NCBI GenBank assembly: GCA_002066995.1
Contig: MWTC01000013.1
Location: forward strand, 1-64,000
DNA length: 64,000 nt
DNA from: Sphingobacteriales bacterium UTBCD1
GTDB lineage: Bacteria; Bacteroidota; Bacteroidia; Chitinophagales; Chitinophagaceae
Direction of reading: 5' to 3'
The position numbers were made by a program, and so were the translations under genes. Below, one piece after another: positions 45,727 through 54,883 of the stretch (position 1 is its first letter; every line of letters starts with the position of its first letter). The notes below the pieces were generated by a model. That model did not search any database. It was not told where the DNA came from and saw only the letters and a program-made list of their open reading frames with translations.

Positions 45727-47106
45727 TTACTTTCCGATACAGAACTTTGAAAAAATATAATCCAGCTGTTCTTCATTGGTGACCTGGCCGGTTATTTCGC
45801 CAAGATAGTATAAACATCGCCGGATATCGGAAGCCAGAAGATCGCCGGGTACTTTTTCATCCAATCCTTTACGAATGTCCGATAAAGATTGCTGCACTTG
45901 TTTCAACGCATGATAGTGACGTGCATTGGTGATGACGGTGTCTTCCACCTGAAGTTTTCCCTCTACCACTGCATCCACCATACGTTCCCGTAAAATATCG
46001 GTATGCAGTTGTGCTTTTGCAGATACAAAAATCACTTTTTCTATATCAGAAAAATTTTTTCGGGCAGATAATTCTCCAACCTGGTCAATTTTATTGGCAA
46101 CCGGAAGAAAATTCAATTGTTCTTTCTGCAATTCTGATATTAACCTGGCTATTTCATCTTTTGCATCACTTACGTCAAAAAGGAAAAGAACCAGGTCAGC
46201 CTTTTTCATTTTTTCCAGGCTGCGTTCTACTCCTGCCGCTTCGATCACATCACTGGTATGCTTCCTGATTCCGGCAGTATCAATCAGCCTGAATAAAATG
46301 CCATCAATATTGATTACTTCTTCAATCGTATCACGTGTGGTGCCCGGAATATCGCTTACAATGGCACGATCCTCATTCAGCAAAGTGTTCAATAAAGTTG
46401 ATTTTCCTGCATTCGGTTTTCCAATGATCGCAACACTCACTCCATTTCGGATGGCATTCCCGATTTTAAAAGAGGAAAGCAATTGGTCAACAGTTTGCCG
46501 GAGTTCGCTGATCAATGAATAAAACTGTTTGCGATCGGCAAACTCAATATCTTCCTGCGAAAAATCAAGTTCTAATTCATTCAGCGCCGAGAAACGGATC
46601 ATGTCTTCCCGGAGTTCTTTTAATTTTTTTGAGAAGCCTCCGCGAATGGCATTCAGTGCGGTCTTGTGTGAAGCGGCAGAATTACTTGCAATCAGATCAG
46701 CTACCGCTTCTGCCTGCGTGAGATCCAATTTGCCGTTTAGAAATGCCCGCTGGGTAAATTCTCCTGGTTTTGCGATACGGGCGCCATGATTAATGCAGGC
46801 ATCTAATATCTGTTGTACAATATACGGCGAGCCATGGCAACTGATCTCTGCCATATCTTCTCCTGTGTAGGAACGTGGTGATCTGAAGACAGAAACAACA
46901 ACTTCATCAATGACCCTGTCTCCATCTTTTAAAAATCCTACATGCAACGTATGGGTATTCTGTCCGGAAATTTTTTTTGCCGGAAAAAGGCGATCCATAA
47001 TCAAAAATGCGAGGGAGCCGCTCAGCCGGATAACACTGATAGCGCTGACTCCCTGAGCAGTGGCAGGAGCCACAATAGTATCATTCCATCCGTTTTGCTG
47101 ATACAT
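45727..47106 (-). CDS. mnmE: tRNA uridine-5-carboxymethylaminomethyl GTPase MnmE
   Basis: 459 residues, full length. The N-terminal folate-binding domain starts at DTIVAPATAQGVSAISVIRLSG. The G domain (about 225-375) has G1 GKPNAGKSTL, DTAGIRKH and NKID, and the last residues CIGK include the conserved C-terminal CxGK with its cysteine. With MnmG it modifies the wobble uridine of several tRNAs, acting as a K+-dependent GTPase in the cytoplasm. It is placed between the two TonB genes, separated from the exb operon by a terminator, so it should have its own promoter in 47107-47138. Confidence 0.95.
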   Translation of the reverse strand: MYQQNGWNDTIVAPATAQGVSAISVIRLSGSLAFLIMDRLFPAKKISGQNTHTLHVGFLKDGDRVIDEVVVSVFRSPRSYTGEDMAEISCHGSPYIVQQILDACINHGARIAKPGEFTQRAFLNGKLDLTQAEAVADLIASNSAASHKTALNAIRGGFSKKLKELREDMIRFSALNELELDFSQEDIEFADRKQFYSLISELRQTVDQLLSSFKIGNAIRNGVSVAIIGKPNAGKSTLLNTLLNEDRAIVSDIPGTTRDTIEEVINIDGILFRLIDTAGIRKHTSDVIEAAGVERSLEKMKKADLVLFLFDVSDAKDEIARLISELQKEQLNFLPVANKIDQVGELSARKNFSDIEKVIFVSAKAQLHTDILRERMVDAVVEGKLQVEDTVITNARHYHALKQVQQSLSDIRKGLDEKVPGDLLASDIRRCLYYLGEITGQVTNEEQLDYIFSKFCIGK

Positions 47107-47138
47107 ATTTTCAAAATTAGCCTGATCTTTTAAACCCG

Positions 47139-47172
47139 AAAAAAAATCCCTGCCTCAAACTGAAACAGGGAT
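47139..47172 (-). terminator. intrinsic terminator of the exbB-exbD-exbD-tonB operon
   Basis: ATCCCTG (47146-47152) pairs with CAGGGAT (47166-47172) around a 13-base loop, and eight Ts follow on the minus strand (47139-47146 read as A on the plus strand). It lies 24 bases past the tonB stop. Confidence 0.8.
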
Positions 47173-47196
47173 CTGATATTTTATAATTATACTATT

Positions 47197-48021
47197 TTAC
47201 TCTTCCTGTACCACAAATGTGATCGGCTGTTTACGATAAGCTTTTACTTTACGTCCGTTTTGAATGGCCGGTGTCCATTTAGGCCCTTTTTTGATAACTT
47301 TTACAGCTTCATCTTCCATACCATAACCAAAATTGGTAAGCGGCTTCACATCACTGATATTCCCGTCTTTATCCACTACAAACTGAACATAAGTTGTATA
47401 AGTTCCGGCGGGTGCTCCGTTGTCAGCCGGGTTAAAGCCTGACAAGTTACGTTCGAGGTATTTCCTCCAGGCTGCATCTCCCCCCGGAAACTGAGCTTCA
47501 ATCTCCACTTTTTCAAATATCTTGTTTTCATCATCATCTTTCTTTTCTTCGATCACTTTTTTCCCTTCATCAATCTGGGTAGGGGTGGCAATATTCAGAT
47601 CTTTGATACCTTCCTGGTTGATCACATCAATCTTAGCTTCTTTCAATTCTTCCTGTTCAGGAGGTGGCTTTTGTACTTCTTCGTCTTTTACGATCTTGGG
47701 AGGAGTGAATTGCTTCATCTCCACTTTAGGGGGTTCCTGTTTGGGCGGAGGAAGCGGAGGAGGTTCAACTTTTTTCTCCTCTTGCTGTTTAAGGTCCTGC
47801 AATGTCACTTCACTGATCTTTACTTTACCGCTATTCTTGTTTACTGAACTGGCTAACACAGAACCTAAAAAAGCCAGCACAGCAACAGAAGCGGTAATGA
47901 TCAATGCCCGGACAATGCGCCTGTTATAGGTCTTTCTCAGGTAGTAAGCCCCGTAATCTTTATTCCTGTTTTCAAACAGCAGGTCCAGGAAATCAGTATT
48001 TAATATTTTTTTCGGATCCAT
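47197..48021 (-). CDS. tonB: TonB family energy transducer with proline-rich linker
   Basis: 274 residues: head FLDLLFENRNKDYGAYYLRK, one membrane helix (about 36-57, ALIITASVAVLAFLGSVLA), a periplasmic spacer with PPPLPPPKQEPPKVEMK and PPPEQEEL, an acidic stretch, and the C-terminal TonB domain (FVVDKDGNISDVKPLTN, FGYGMEDEAVKV, RKVKAYRKQPITFVVQ). It carries energy from the ExbB/ExbD proton channel across the periplasm to outer-membrane receptors. It is the last gene of the cluster and ends 25 bases before a strong terminator. Compare the paralog at 44757. Confidence 0.92.
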   Translation of the reverse strand: MDPKKILNTDFLDLLFENRNKDYGAYYLRKTYNRRIVRALIITASVAVLAFLGSVLASSVNKNSGKVKISEVTLQDLKQQEEKKVEPPPLPPPKQEPPKVEMKQFTPPKIVKDEEVQKPPPEQEELKEAKIDVINQEGIKDLNIATPTQIDEGKKVIEEKKDDDENKIFEKVEIEAQFPGGDAAWRKYLERNLSGFNPADNGAPAGTYTTYVQFVVDKDGNISDVKPLTNFGYGMEDEAVKVIKKGPKWTPAIQNGRKVKAYRKQPITFVVQEE

Positions 48022-48086
48022 AATACAACTCAGTTTAGGTTAAGATGCAAATACTATTTCATTCCATAAAATGTCATTCACTTAAT

Positions 48087-48713
48087 TTACTTGCCACTTG
48101 CCTCGGTAGCTTTGATTAATTGAAGTTCCGAATCTGTTATTGGAATCATGGCAAAGCGCTTCACATTATTAATGGTCATCTCGTCCAGGATGTCAACTGT
48201 ATTTTTATATGTGGCATCTGCATCAGGTTTGATGATAACAGTAAAATTCTTGTCTTTAGCAGCATTCTGCCAGTTTGGATCACCCTTTGCTTTTGCCTTC
48301 TGTATAATGGCTTCATCATCAGGAGACGGCACATAACTGTTTATAACACTTTGCTTTTTATTAATAATAACATCTCTTATCCCTTTAAAAGTAGTCTGCT
48401 TAAAATTAGACCCATCAGATTTTAATTCTCCTTCATAATAATACACCTGGTTGTCTTTTCCAAGCATGATTGTCAAAGCCCCTGATTGGGCCACCTGGGT
48501 CTGTTCATCCTGTTTCTGGGTGTCTTTAGGCATGTTCAGATCCATAGTGGTAGGCGTGGACATCGTTGTTGTAAAAATGAAAAACGTGATCAGTAAAAAG
48601 CCCAGGTCCACCATCGGCGTCATATCAATCCGGGTGGTAAGTTTTTTTGCTTTTTTTACGCCCCTGCCTTTTTTCTTACCGCTATCTGAACCTCCGGTAT
48701 CTATACTTGCCAT
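48087..48713 (-). CDS. exbD: ExbD/TolR-type proton channel subunit (second copy)
   Basis: 208 residues. A basic cytoplasmic start (GKKKGRGVKKAKKLTTRIDM) leads into the single membrane helix, about 33-52, with the proton-carrying Asp in TPMVDLGFLLITFFIF. The periplasmic domain is longer than in classic ExbD (KNTVDILDEMTINNVKRFAMI in the C-terminal part). It forms the proton channel with ExbB. Two ExbD paralogs in a row, as here, are common in Bacteroidota; they probably form a mixed dimer. Confidence 0.9.
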   Translation of the reverse strand: MASIDTGGSDSGKKKGRGVKKAKKLTTRIDMTPMVDLGFLLITFFIFTTTMSTPTTMDLNMPKDTQKQDEQTQVAQSGALTIMLGKDNQVYYYEGELKSDGSNFKQTTFKGIRDVIINKKQSVINSYVPSPDDEAIIQKAKAKGDPNWQNAAKDKNFTVIIKPDADATYKNTVDILDEMTINNVKRFAMIPITDSELQLIKATEASGK

Positions 48714-48741
48714 ATCTGAAATTTTTTAAAGTCTTAGAGTA

Positions 48742-49413
48742 TTATTTTTTATTCCCGGAAAGAGCTGCCTGCCGTTGCTTGTAAAGTTCTGTTCCGGCAG
48801 GAACTGCTTCTGGAGATGTGATCAGGTTATATTTAAGTTGGTCATTACGCTTTAAAGCCTGAATTACATTTTCAAACGTCGGGAATTTTGCATTATCATC
48901 GCCTTTAATCAAATAAGCGATCTGGCGCCCTGCAAAAGCACTAATTGATGCCTGGATCCAATAAGTCAATTCCCCGCCTGTTGTATCCATTGGAATTCCT
49001 GGCTGTTTCAAATCCTTCTGCTGATCACTAGGCGTATTTAACAACGCTTTTAACTGGCTGAAAGGAACCCCTATGAAACTTGTCTTTCTGAAATTAGCCA
49101 TTTCTGCATTATTAAGATTAAGGTTTTTATCCTTATTTATCTTCTGGATAATTTCATCATAAATGCCCTGGTCTTCGGTTGACTGCAAAGTGATGGTAAA
49201 GAATACCCTGTTGTCTTTATCCATCGAGATCAAAAGGGCATCTTTTTCATCAAGCATATCTGCAGAAACCGAGCTGGGAGTTGTTATATCTACAGGCTCC
49301 GGTGGTTTGAATTTTGTAGCCAGCATGAAAAAAGTCAGGATGAGAAAAGCAACGTCCACGAACGGTGTCATGTCAAAATCAGTGCTTTTCCTCGGTATTT
49401 TAACACTTGGCAT
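48742..49413 (-). CDS. exbD: ExbD/TolR-type proton channel subunit (first copy)
   Basis: 223 residues. The head PRKSTDFDMTPFVDVAFLILTFFML contains the conserved membrane Asp (in FVDVAF). The periplasmic part is long (AGRQIAYLIKGDDNAKFPTFENVIQAL), different in sequence from its neighbour, so the two are old paralogs rather than a recent duplicate. It starts 70 bases after the exbB stop and ends 28 bases before the second exbD start. Confidence 0.9.
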   Translation of the reverse strand: MPSVKIPRKSTDFDMTPFVDVAFLILTFFMLATKFKPPEPVDITTPSSVSADMLDEKDALLISMDKDNRVFFTITLQSTEDQGIYDEIIQKINKDKNLNLNNAEMANFRKTSFIGVPFSQLKALLNTPSDQQKDLKQPGIPMDTTGGELTYWIQASISAFAGRQIAYLIKGDDNAKFPTFENVIQALKRNDQLKYNLITSPEAVPAGTELYKQRQAALSGNKK

Positions 49414-49483
49414 GTTTAAAAGAGTTTAGTATTGAGATGCTTTAGTTTCAATTTTCCACAACAAAATATTCTCCGAAAGCTTC

Positions 49484-50341
49484 TTATTTATAAAGAGAAG
49501 CGAAGCTTTGGGTAAGTGTGAAACCTGATTCATCAATACCGTATGTGATCGAATCAATTTTTGTAGTGAAAATGTTATACATGATCAGTGCACATGCAGA
49601 GGTAGCGATACCCAAGGCCGTATTATACAAAGCTTCGGAAATACCTACTGCCAGCTGAGCTGCAGAACCGGCGCCACCTTCTTCGCCAAGAGCGGTGAAG
49701 GCCCGGATCATACCGATAACCGTCCCCAACAGGGCGATCAGGGTACCAACTGATGTAATAGTAGAAAGGAACACCAGGTTCTTTTGAAGCATCGGTAATT
49801 CCAATGCAGTGGCTTCTTCCACTTCTTTTTGAATTGCCATCACTTTTTGATCCGTGTTCATTTCGCCTTCACTGATCATTTCTTTGTAGCGGCGCAATCC
49901 CGCTTTCATTACATTGGCAACAGAACCTCTTTGTTTATCGCACTCAGAAAGAGCAGCATCAACATTCTTGTTGGCAAGGTGATACTGAACTTTGCGGATA
50001 AAATCGTCAATAGAGCCATTACCTAAAGCCTTACGGATAGTAAGGTAGCGTTCGATGGAAAAAGTCACCACCATCAGGAACATTCCAATCAACAGCGGTA
50101 CAATAATGCCACCATCGTAAATTCTGTGAAAGGCATCTTTGGGTTGCATGTGGTCAGGCCAGAACCAGCCTTGCCCGGGAGCTTTAAATCCTGAAGGATC
50201 TCCAATGAGGAATCTCCAGATGGAATAACCTGCAATAATGCAAAGAACAGGGGCAAGCCATGAAATTGCATTACCACTTTTCTTCGTATGCACTGACGTA
50301 GCCTTAACTGATGCTGTTGCAGTTGGTTTTGTCTCAGCCAT
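49484..50341 (-). CDS. exbB: MotA/TolQ/ExbB-family proton channel protein
   Basis: 285 residues with a first membrane helix (about 26-47, ISWLAPVLCIIAGYSIWRFL), a second near 75-100 (IIVPLLIGMFLMVVTFSIERYLTI), and the conserved C-terminal pair of helices (STITSVGTLIALLGTVIGMIRAF ... AVGISEALYNTALGIATSACALIMYNIF). These form the pentameric pore that, with ExbD, harvests the proton gradient for TonB. It heads the four-gene operon. The 207 bases upstream carry AT-rich promoter-like sequence, but no box I would defend. Confidence 0.92.
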   Translation of the reverse strand: MAETKPTATASVKATSVHTKKSGNAISWLAPVLCIIAGYSIWRFLIGDPSGFKAPGQGWFWPDHMQPKDAFHRIYDGGIIVPLLIGMFLMVVTFSIERYLTIRKALGNGSIDDFIRKVQYHLANKNVDAALSECDKQRGSVANVMKAGLRRYKEMISEGEMNTDQKVMAIQKEVEEATALELPMLQKNLVFLSTITSVGTLIALLGTVIGMIRAFTALGEEGGAGSAAQLAVGISEALYNTALGIATSACALIMYNIFTTKIDSITYGIDESGFTLTQSFASLYK

Positions 50342-50548
50342 AATCTTGTGTTTTTAAAGTTTTGAAATTTTAAATGTTAAATGTGATTTCAGGGTTACAA
50401 TGCTAAGGAAAAAGTTTGTATCAAAGCATCATTTCGCCATTTTTTTTATGAAAGCGATTCAAGTTAGTGATTTTTTTATAGTGACCAAGAATTTTAGGGC
50501 TATTCCGGTGCTGCTCCATCCGGATCATTTTTACATTTTTGACCCCTT

Positions 50549-51826
50549 TTATTCATAGCGTAATGCTTCTATGGGGTTGAGTTTTCCGGCTTTCAAAGCG
50601 GGGTACAATCCTGCCAGCAAGCCGACTGCACTGCAAATGATTATGCCGTATAAAACCCAGTTCCAGGGAACTATAAAGCCTGTATTGAGTACAATTGAAA
50701 ATAAATTGCCGACCAACACACCAAGAATAATTCCGAATAATGCCCCAAGGATACTGATGATGACTGCCTCCAGTAAGAATTGCCTTCGTACCACTTTGCT
50801 TTTTCCCCCGATCGCTTTTATCAGCCCCACTTCACGGGTACGCTCCGAAACAGAAACAAGCATGATATTCATCAAACCGATGGCAGCACCTATTAAAGTA
50901 ATAAAACCAATAATCGTAGCTGAAATGGTCAGGAATCCCAACGTATTCATCGCCCGCTCTGCTACACTGTCACTACGATCCAAAACAAAATTATTGTCTT
51001 CTGTTACATTCAGCTTCCGGATAGCTCTGAAATCGCTCTCTGCTTCACCCATAGCAGCTTCTACCTGCCTGATATCATTGGTCATCACGGCAATGGAATA
51101 AGAGGAACCGCCCGGAAAATTGCGATCTACATTTTCATAGCTTGTTACTACCAGGTTGTCCCTGCTAAATCCGAAAGAAGATCCCCTGCTGTCCAAAACA
51201 CCCAGCACCCGGAAGGGGATATTATTGATCTGGATCACCATATTCACCGCTCTGTCCACATTTTCCCTGAAAAGATTTTTAGCCACATCATAACCTAACA
51301 AACATACGTTTCTGCCTGTCTGAACATCTGTGCTGCTCAGATTTCGCCCTGCACGCAACATAAAGCCATTCAGTTGTAAAAAATTCTCATCACTTCCAAA
51401 AAGTATAACATTGGGGCTTGTCTTCCTTTCCCTGTATGATATGATGCTGGACCGGTTTGCAAAAACTGAAATGCTTTTTATGGACGGGAAATTGAAACGC
51501 TTTATAAATAATTCAGCTTCCCTTTTTGTAATGATCCTGCCAAGGTTTGATTTTTTTTCTTTTCGGGCTGTTTTCTTTGATAATTGGAGATCGGAATTAT
51601 TACCGCCCCCGAAATTTATATTTCGTTGTTTATACCGTATGACAAATCCATTGGCGCCCATCATTGAAAAGCTTTCCACAAATTTTTGGTTCATGGCTTT
51701 AATGGCCGTAATGATACCTACTAATGCCATGATGCCGAAAGCTATGATGGCAACAGTAATACCTGTCCTCAATTTATTGCTGCGTACAGTACGATAGGCC
51801 AATGACAAAATATCCCGGAACCTCAT
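50549..51826 (-). CDS. ABC transporter permease, MacB/FtsX type
   Basis: 425 residues: a first helix (KLRTGITVAIIAFGIMALVGII), a large periplasmic MacB-like domain (about 50-285, with FVIRYKQRNINFGGG, NVCLLGYDVAKNLFREN), then three C-terminal helices of the FtsX core (FLTISATIIGFITLIGAAIGLMNIMLVSVSERTREVGLIKAIGG). The pattern is the mechanotransmission permease used with a MacB/LolD ATPase, e.g. for lipoprotein release or export of peptides. No ATPase gene is adjacent. It lies between the exb and nuo operons on the same strand and is probably separate. Confidence 0.85.
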   Translation of the reverse strand: MRFRDILSLAYRTVRSNKLRTGITVAIIAFGIMALVGIITAIKAMNQKFVESFSMMGANGFVIRYKQRNINFGGGNNSDLQLSKKTARKEKKSNLGRIITKREAELFIKRFNFPSIKSISVFANRSSIISYRERKTSPNVILFGSDENFLQLNGFMLRAGRNLSSTDVQTGRNVCLLGYDVAKNLFRENVDRAVNMVIQINNIPFRVLGVLDSRGSSFGFSRDNLVVTSYENVDRNFPGGSSYSIAVMTNDIRQVEAAMGEAESDFRAIRKLNVTEDNNFVLDRSDSVAERAMNTLGFLTISATIIGFITLIGAAIGLMNIMLVSVSERTREVGLIKAIGGKSKVVRRQFLLEAVIISILGALFGIILGVLVGNLFSIVLNTGFIVPWNWVLYGIIICSAVGLLAGLYPALKAGKLNPIEALRYE

Positions 51827-51891
51827 AAATTATTACCGAAGTTACTGAAACCACCGCCAACAGGAATACAAATTGATGAGCGGAAAAAAAT

Positions 51892-53265
51892 CTAAAAATA
51901 AAACCAGTACAGGAGTAAATTGGGGAATATGCCTAACAGTATGACAAGAGCTGCCACAACAACCATTGTCCATTTAAACACAGGTGTGACCTCTATTTCA
52001 TGTGCATTGCCTTCCCGGAAATACATTGCCTGGATAAGCCGGAAATAATAATACACACTTACGGCAGCCATCACTACAGCGAATATCACCAGCCATAAAT
52101 TCTTATGTGTATCAATTGCTGCTCTCAGCATGTAAAACTTTGACAGAAAACCGGCAGTGAGCGGAATCCCGGCGAGAGATAACAAACATATTGTGGTTGA
52201 CGCAGCAAGTACCGGCTGACTCTTTGCAAAACCATTAAACCCGTCAAAGGTATAATCGCTCATTTTATTGAGAACGGCAAAAATGCCAATGGTCGCCAGG
52301 CTGTACGCCGCAACATACAGTAAAAGTCCTTCCACTGCATCCGTATTCATGGCATAAAGGGAGAACATCATGAATCCCGCCTGGGCAACACTGGAGTATG
52401 CCAGCATCCTTTTGACACTTTGCTGAAATACAGCCGTTATATTTCCAACAAATAAAGTTGCCGCTGTCAACACTGCCATCCATAATTGCCATTCCGGCTT
52501 CATATCACCGAATAAATCATTGAATAACCGGATGAAAGCAATGAAGCTGGCAGCCTTGACAATAGTTGCCATAAAAGAAGCAAACACAGTTGGCGCTCCG
52601 TCATATACATCCGGTGCCCAAAAATGGAATGGCACTACTGAAGCTTTAAATGCCATGGAAAATAATAACAGTGTCATCCCTGCAATCAGCAGAGCAGAAA
52701 CAGTTCCCGGGGAAGCAATTATTTCCGCAGACATAAAACTTCCGGTTGCTCCATAAACAAAAGCGATCCCCATCAGCATAATCGCAGTAGAAAAAGAACC
52801 AAGCAATAAATATTTAAGAGAAGCTTCATTACTCTTTAAATTCTTTTTTTCACTGCCGGTAAGAATATAAAGCGGTATGGAAACTATCTCAATGCCAAGA
52901 AACAAGATCAATAATGATTTAAATGAGGCTACAAGGGTAATACCGCAAAGAATGAAAAATATCAATGCGAAATATTCAGCATAATTAACCCCAACTTTTT
53001 CCATATCTCTTGCAGACAGGAAAAGATAAATCAAGGCGGAAGCAAAAATGATCGAATCAAAAAAAAGGGCAAACCTGTCGAAAACGATCATCCCTTTCAA
53101 CTCTACTTTAAAAAATACCGTACCAGACATTTCAAGAATGTTTGAAACCAGCAGCAAAACAAGCCCCGCTACAGCAAGGTTGCGAATGCCGGATCTCTGT
53201 TTCAGCAGTATTCCGCTGAACATCATGACTACTCCCCAAACTGCAGATATAATTAAAGCATTCAT
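51892..53265 (-). CDS. nuoN: NADH-quinone oxidoreductase subunit N
   Basis: 457 residues, about 14 membrane helices. Antiporter-like proton-channel marks: FLGIEIVSIPLYIL in helix 5 (key Glu), SMAFKASVVPFHFWAPDVYDGAP (the discontinuous helix and its lysine), and KRMLAYSSVAQAGFMMF. It is one of the three antiporter-like subunits of complex I that pump protons. It is the last gene of the nuo cluster, 12 bases after nuoM. Confidence 0.93.
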   Translation of the reverse strand: MNALIISAVWGVVMMFSGILLKQRSGIRNLAVAGLVLLLVSNILEMSGTVFFKVELKGMIVFDRFALFFDSIIFASALIYLFLSARDMEKVGVNYAEYFALIFFILCGITLVASFKSLLILFLGIEIVSIPLYILTGSEKKNLKSNEASLKYLLLGSFSTAIMLMGIAFVYGATGSFMSAEIIASPGTVSALLIAGMTLLLFSMAFKASVVPFHFWAPDVYDGAPTVFASFMATIVKAASFIAFIRLFNDLFGDMKPEWQLWMAVLTAATLFVGNITAVFQQSVKRMLAYSSVAQAGFMMFSLYAMNTDAVEGLLLYVAAYSLATIGIFAVLNKMSDYTFDGFNGFAKSQPVLAASTTICLLSLAGIPLTAGFLSKFYMLRAAIDTHKNLWLVIFAVVMAAVSVYYYFRLIQAMYFREGNAHEIEVTPVFKWTMVVVAALVILLGIFPNLLLYWFYF

Positions 53266-53277
53266 AATTTCAATTCA

Positions 53278-54762
53278 TTATTTTCCCGAAAACAAATGCA
53301 TTACATCAGATTGTTTTAAGATCGTTTCGGACAGTCCCTGTGTCAGGTTCAATATACTATCCGGATATACCCCGAGCCAAATGATAAGAATCACAATCAC
53401 ACTCAGTACCAATTTATGATTCCATTTAATGTCATTTGCCGCCATAGTCACTTCATTGTTGTTTCCATAAAATACTTTCCGGATCATATTTAAAATGTAG
53501 ATTGACACCAGAATAATACTGGCTGCAGCCAATACGGTGAAGATCACGTTATAACGGGTAGCGCCTGAGCTGAAGATCCCATTGAACATCATAAATTCAC
53601 CGACAAATGCGTTGGTCAGCGGCAACGCTAAATTGGCCAGGCCTATAATCAATGCAAAGATTGCCAGTGAAGGAGCTTTCTGAGCCAAACCACCCAGTTC
53701 AGATATTTTTCTTGTACCGGTCTGTTTCCCGATCATTTCTACAACGATCCACAATCCGATGATATTGATCCCATGATTGAACATCTGGATCATTACCCCC
53801 TGGAACCCGATTGTCGTTTCTGAAAAAATGGTAGCGCACATCAAACCCACATGTGCTATGGAAGAATACGCAACCAGGCGCTTCAGATCATCCTGCTGAA
53901 TGGCGATCAGCGATGCATATAAAATGCCTGTAACAGCTAAAGATGTTACCACATCGCCCCATTGGAATGATGCTACGGATACAACCGGGAGCAGCCAGCG
54001 GATGCATGCAAAGACGCCCATCTTCACTATCACCCCGCTTAATACAATTGTCGTGGGTGTATTGGACTGTTCATACAGATCCGGCTGCCAGGTATGAAAC
54101 GGAAAAACAGGCATCTTGATCGCAAAAGCTGCGAAGAACAACCAAAAGACCCACCCCTGCGTTTTAGCAGGAAGAATTTTGCTTAACCTGTAAAAAGATT
54201 CAATGCTGAATGAATGGTCTGATGTTTGAGAAAACAGGTAAATAATTGCTACCAGCATCAAAACAGAACCCAGGAAAGTATAAATAAAAAATTTAAATGT
54301 AGCCTGAACTCTCTTTTCTCCGCCCCACCGGGAACAGAGAAAATACACAGGAATCAATACCATTTCCCAGAAAAAATAAAACAGCAATGCGTCCATCGCC
54401 ACAAATACTCCCATTAGCCCGGCCTGCTCCAGCATCATCAGTCCAAAGAAACTGCTTGCTTTGCTATACTGATTCTTCCAGGTGGCAAGAAAGATCACCG
54501 GGTATGAAATTGCGGTAAGCAGGCATAACACCTGTCCCATTCCATCCACCTTTACCGAAAAACTGCTTCCAAGAAAACTGAGCCATTCAGCGGAAAATTT
54601 CAGGTGGTTACTATCATTAAAAAAGGTTAAACCCGATACGGAAACAAACAAGGTAACCACTGAAGAAAATAAAGCCCATGATCTTGCACTTTTTTCATTT
54701 TTAAAAAAGAACAAGGTCAATCCGCTGACCAATGGAATCAATATAAATAAAACCGGGATCAT
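53278..54762 (-). CDS. nuoM: NADH-quinone oxidoreductase subunit M
   Basis: I use the ATG at 54762 (MIPVLFILIPLVSGLTLFFF), giving 494 residues, because AGGAG stands just ahead of it; an in-frame ATG at 54792 adds ten polar residues. Antiporter-like helices include FFWEMVLIPVYFLCSRWGG, FAAFAIKMPVFPFHTWQPDLYEQ with the conserved lysine, and DLKRLVAYSSIAHVGLM. Pumps protons as part of the complex I membrane arm. Confidence 0.93.
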   Translation of the reverse strand: MIPVLFILIPLVSGLTLFFFKNEKSARSWALFSSVVTLFVSVSGLTFFNDSNHLKFSAEWLSFLGSSFSVKVDGMGQVLCLLTAISYPVIFLATWKNQYSKASSFFGLMMLEQAGLMGVFVAMDALLFYFFWEMVLIPVYFLCSRWGGEKRVQATFKFFIYTFLGSVLMLVAIIYLFSQTSDHSFSIESFYRLSKILPAKTQGWVFWLFFAAFAIKMPVFPFHTWQPDLYEQSNTPTTIVLSGVIVKMGVFACIRWLLPVVSVASFQWGDVVTSLAVTGILYASLIAIQQDDLKRLVAYSSIAHVGLMCATIFSETTIGFQGVMIQMFNHGINIIGLWIVVEMIGKQTGTRKISELGGLAQKAPSLAIFALIIGLANLALPLTNAFVGEFMMFNGIFSSGATRYNVIFTVLAAASIILVSIYILNMIRKVFYGNNNEVTMAANDIKWNHKLVLSVIVILIIWLGVYPDSILNLTQGLSETILKQSDVMHLFSGK

Positions 54763-54883
54763 GTTATCTGCATCTCCTTTTCCTCCGGACATGGAGTGAA
54801 AGGAGTATCAGGTTTTAATGTTAAAAAATATTTTTTATTTTTTGAAGCACTGATTTTCTGTTGTACGGGCATCACAGACCGGT

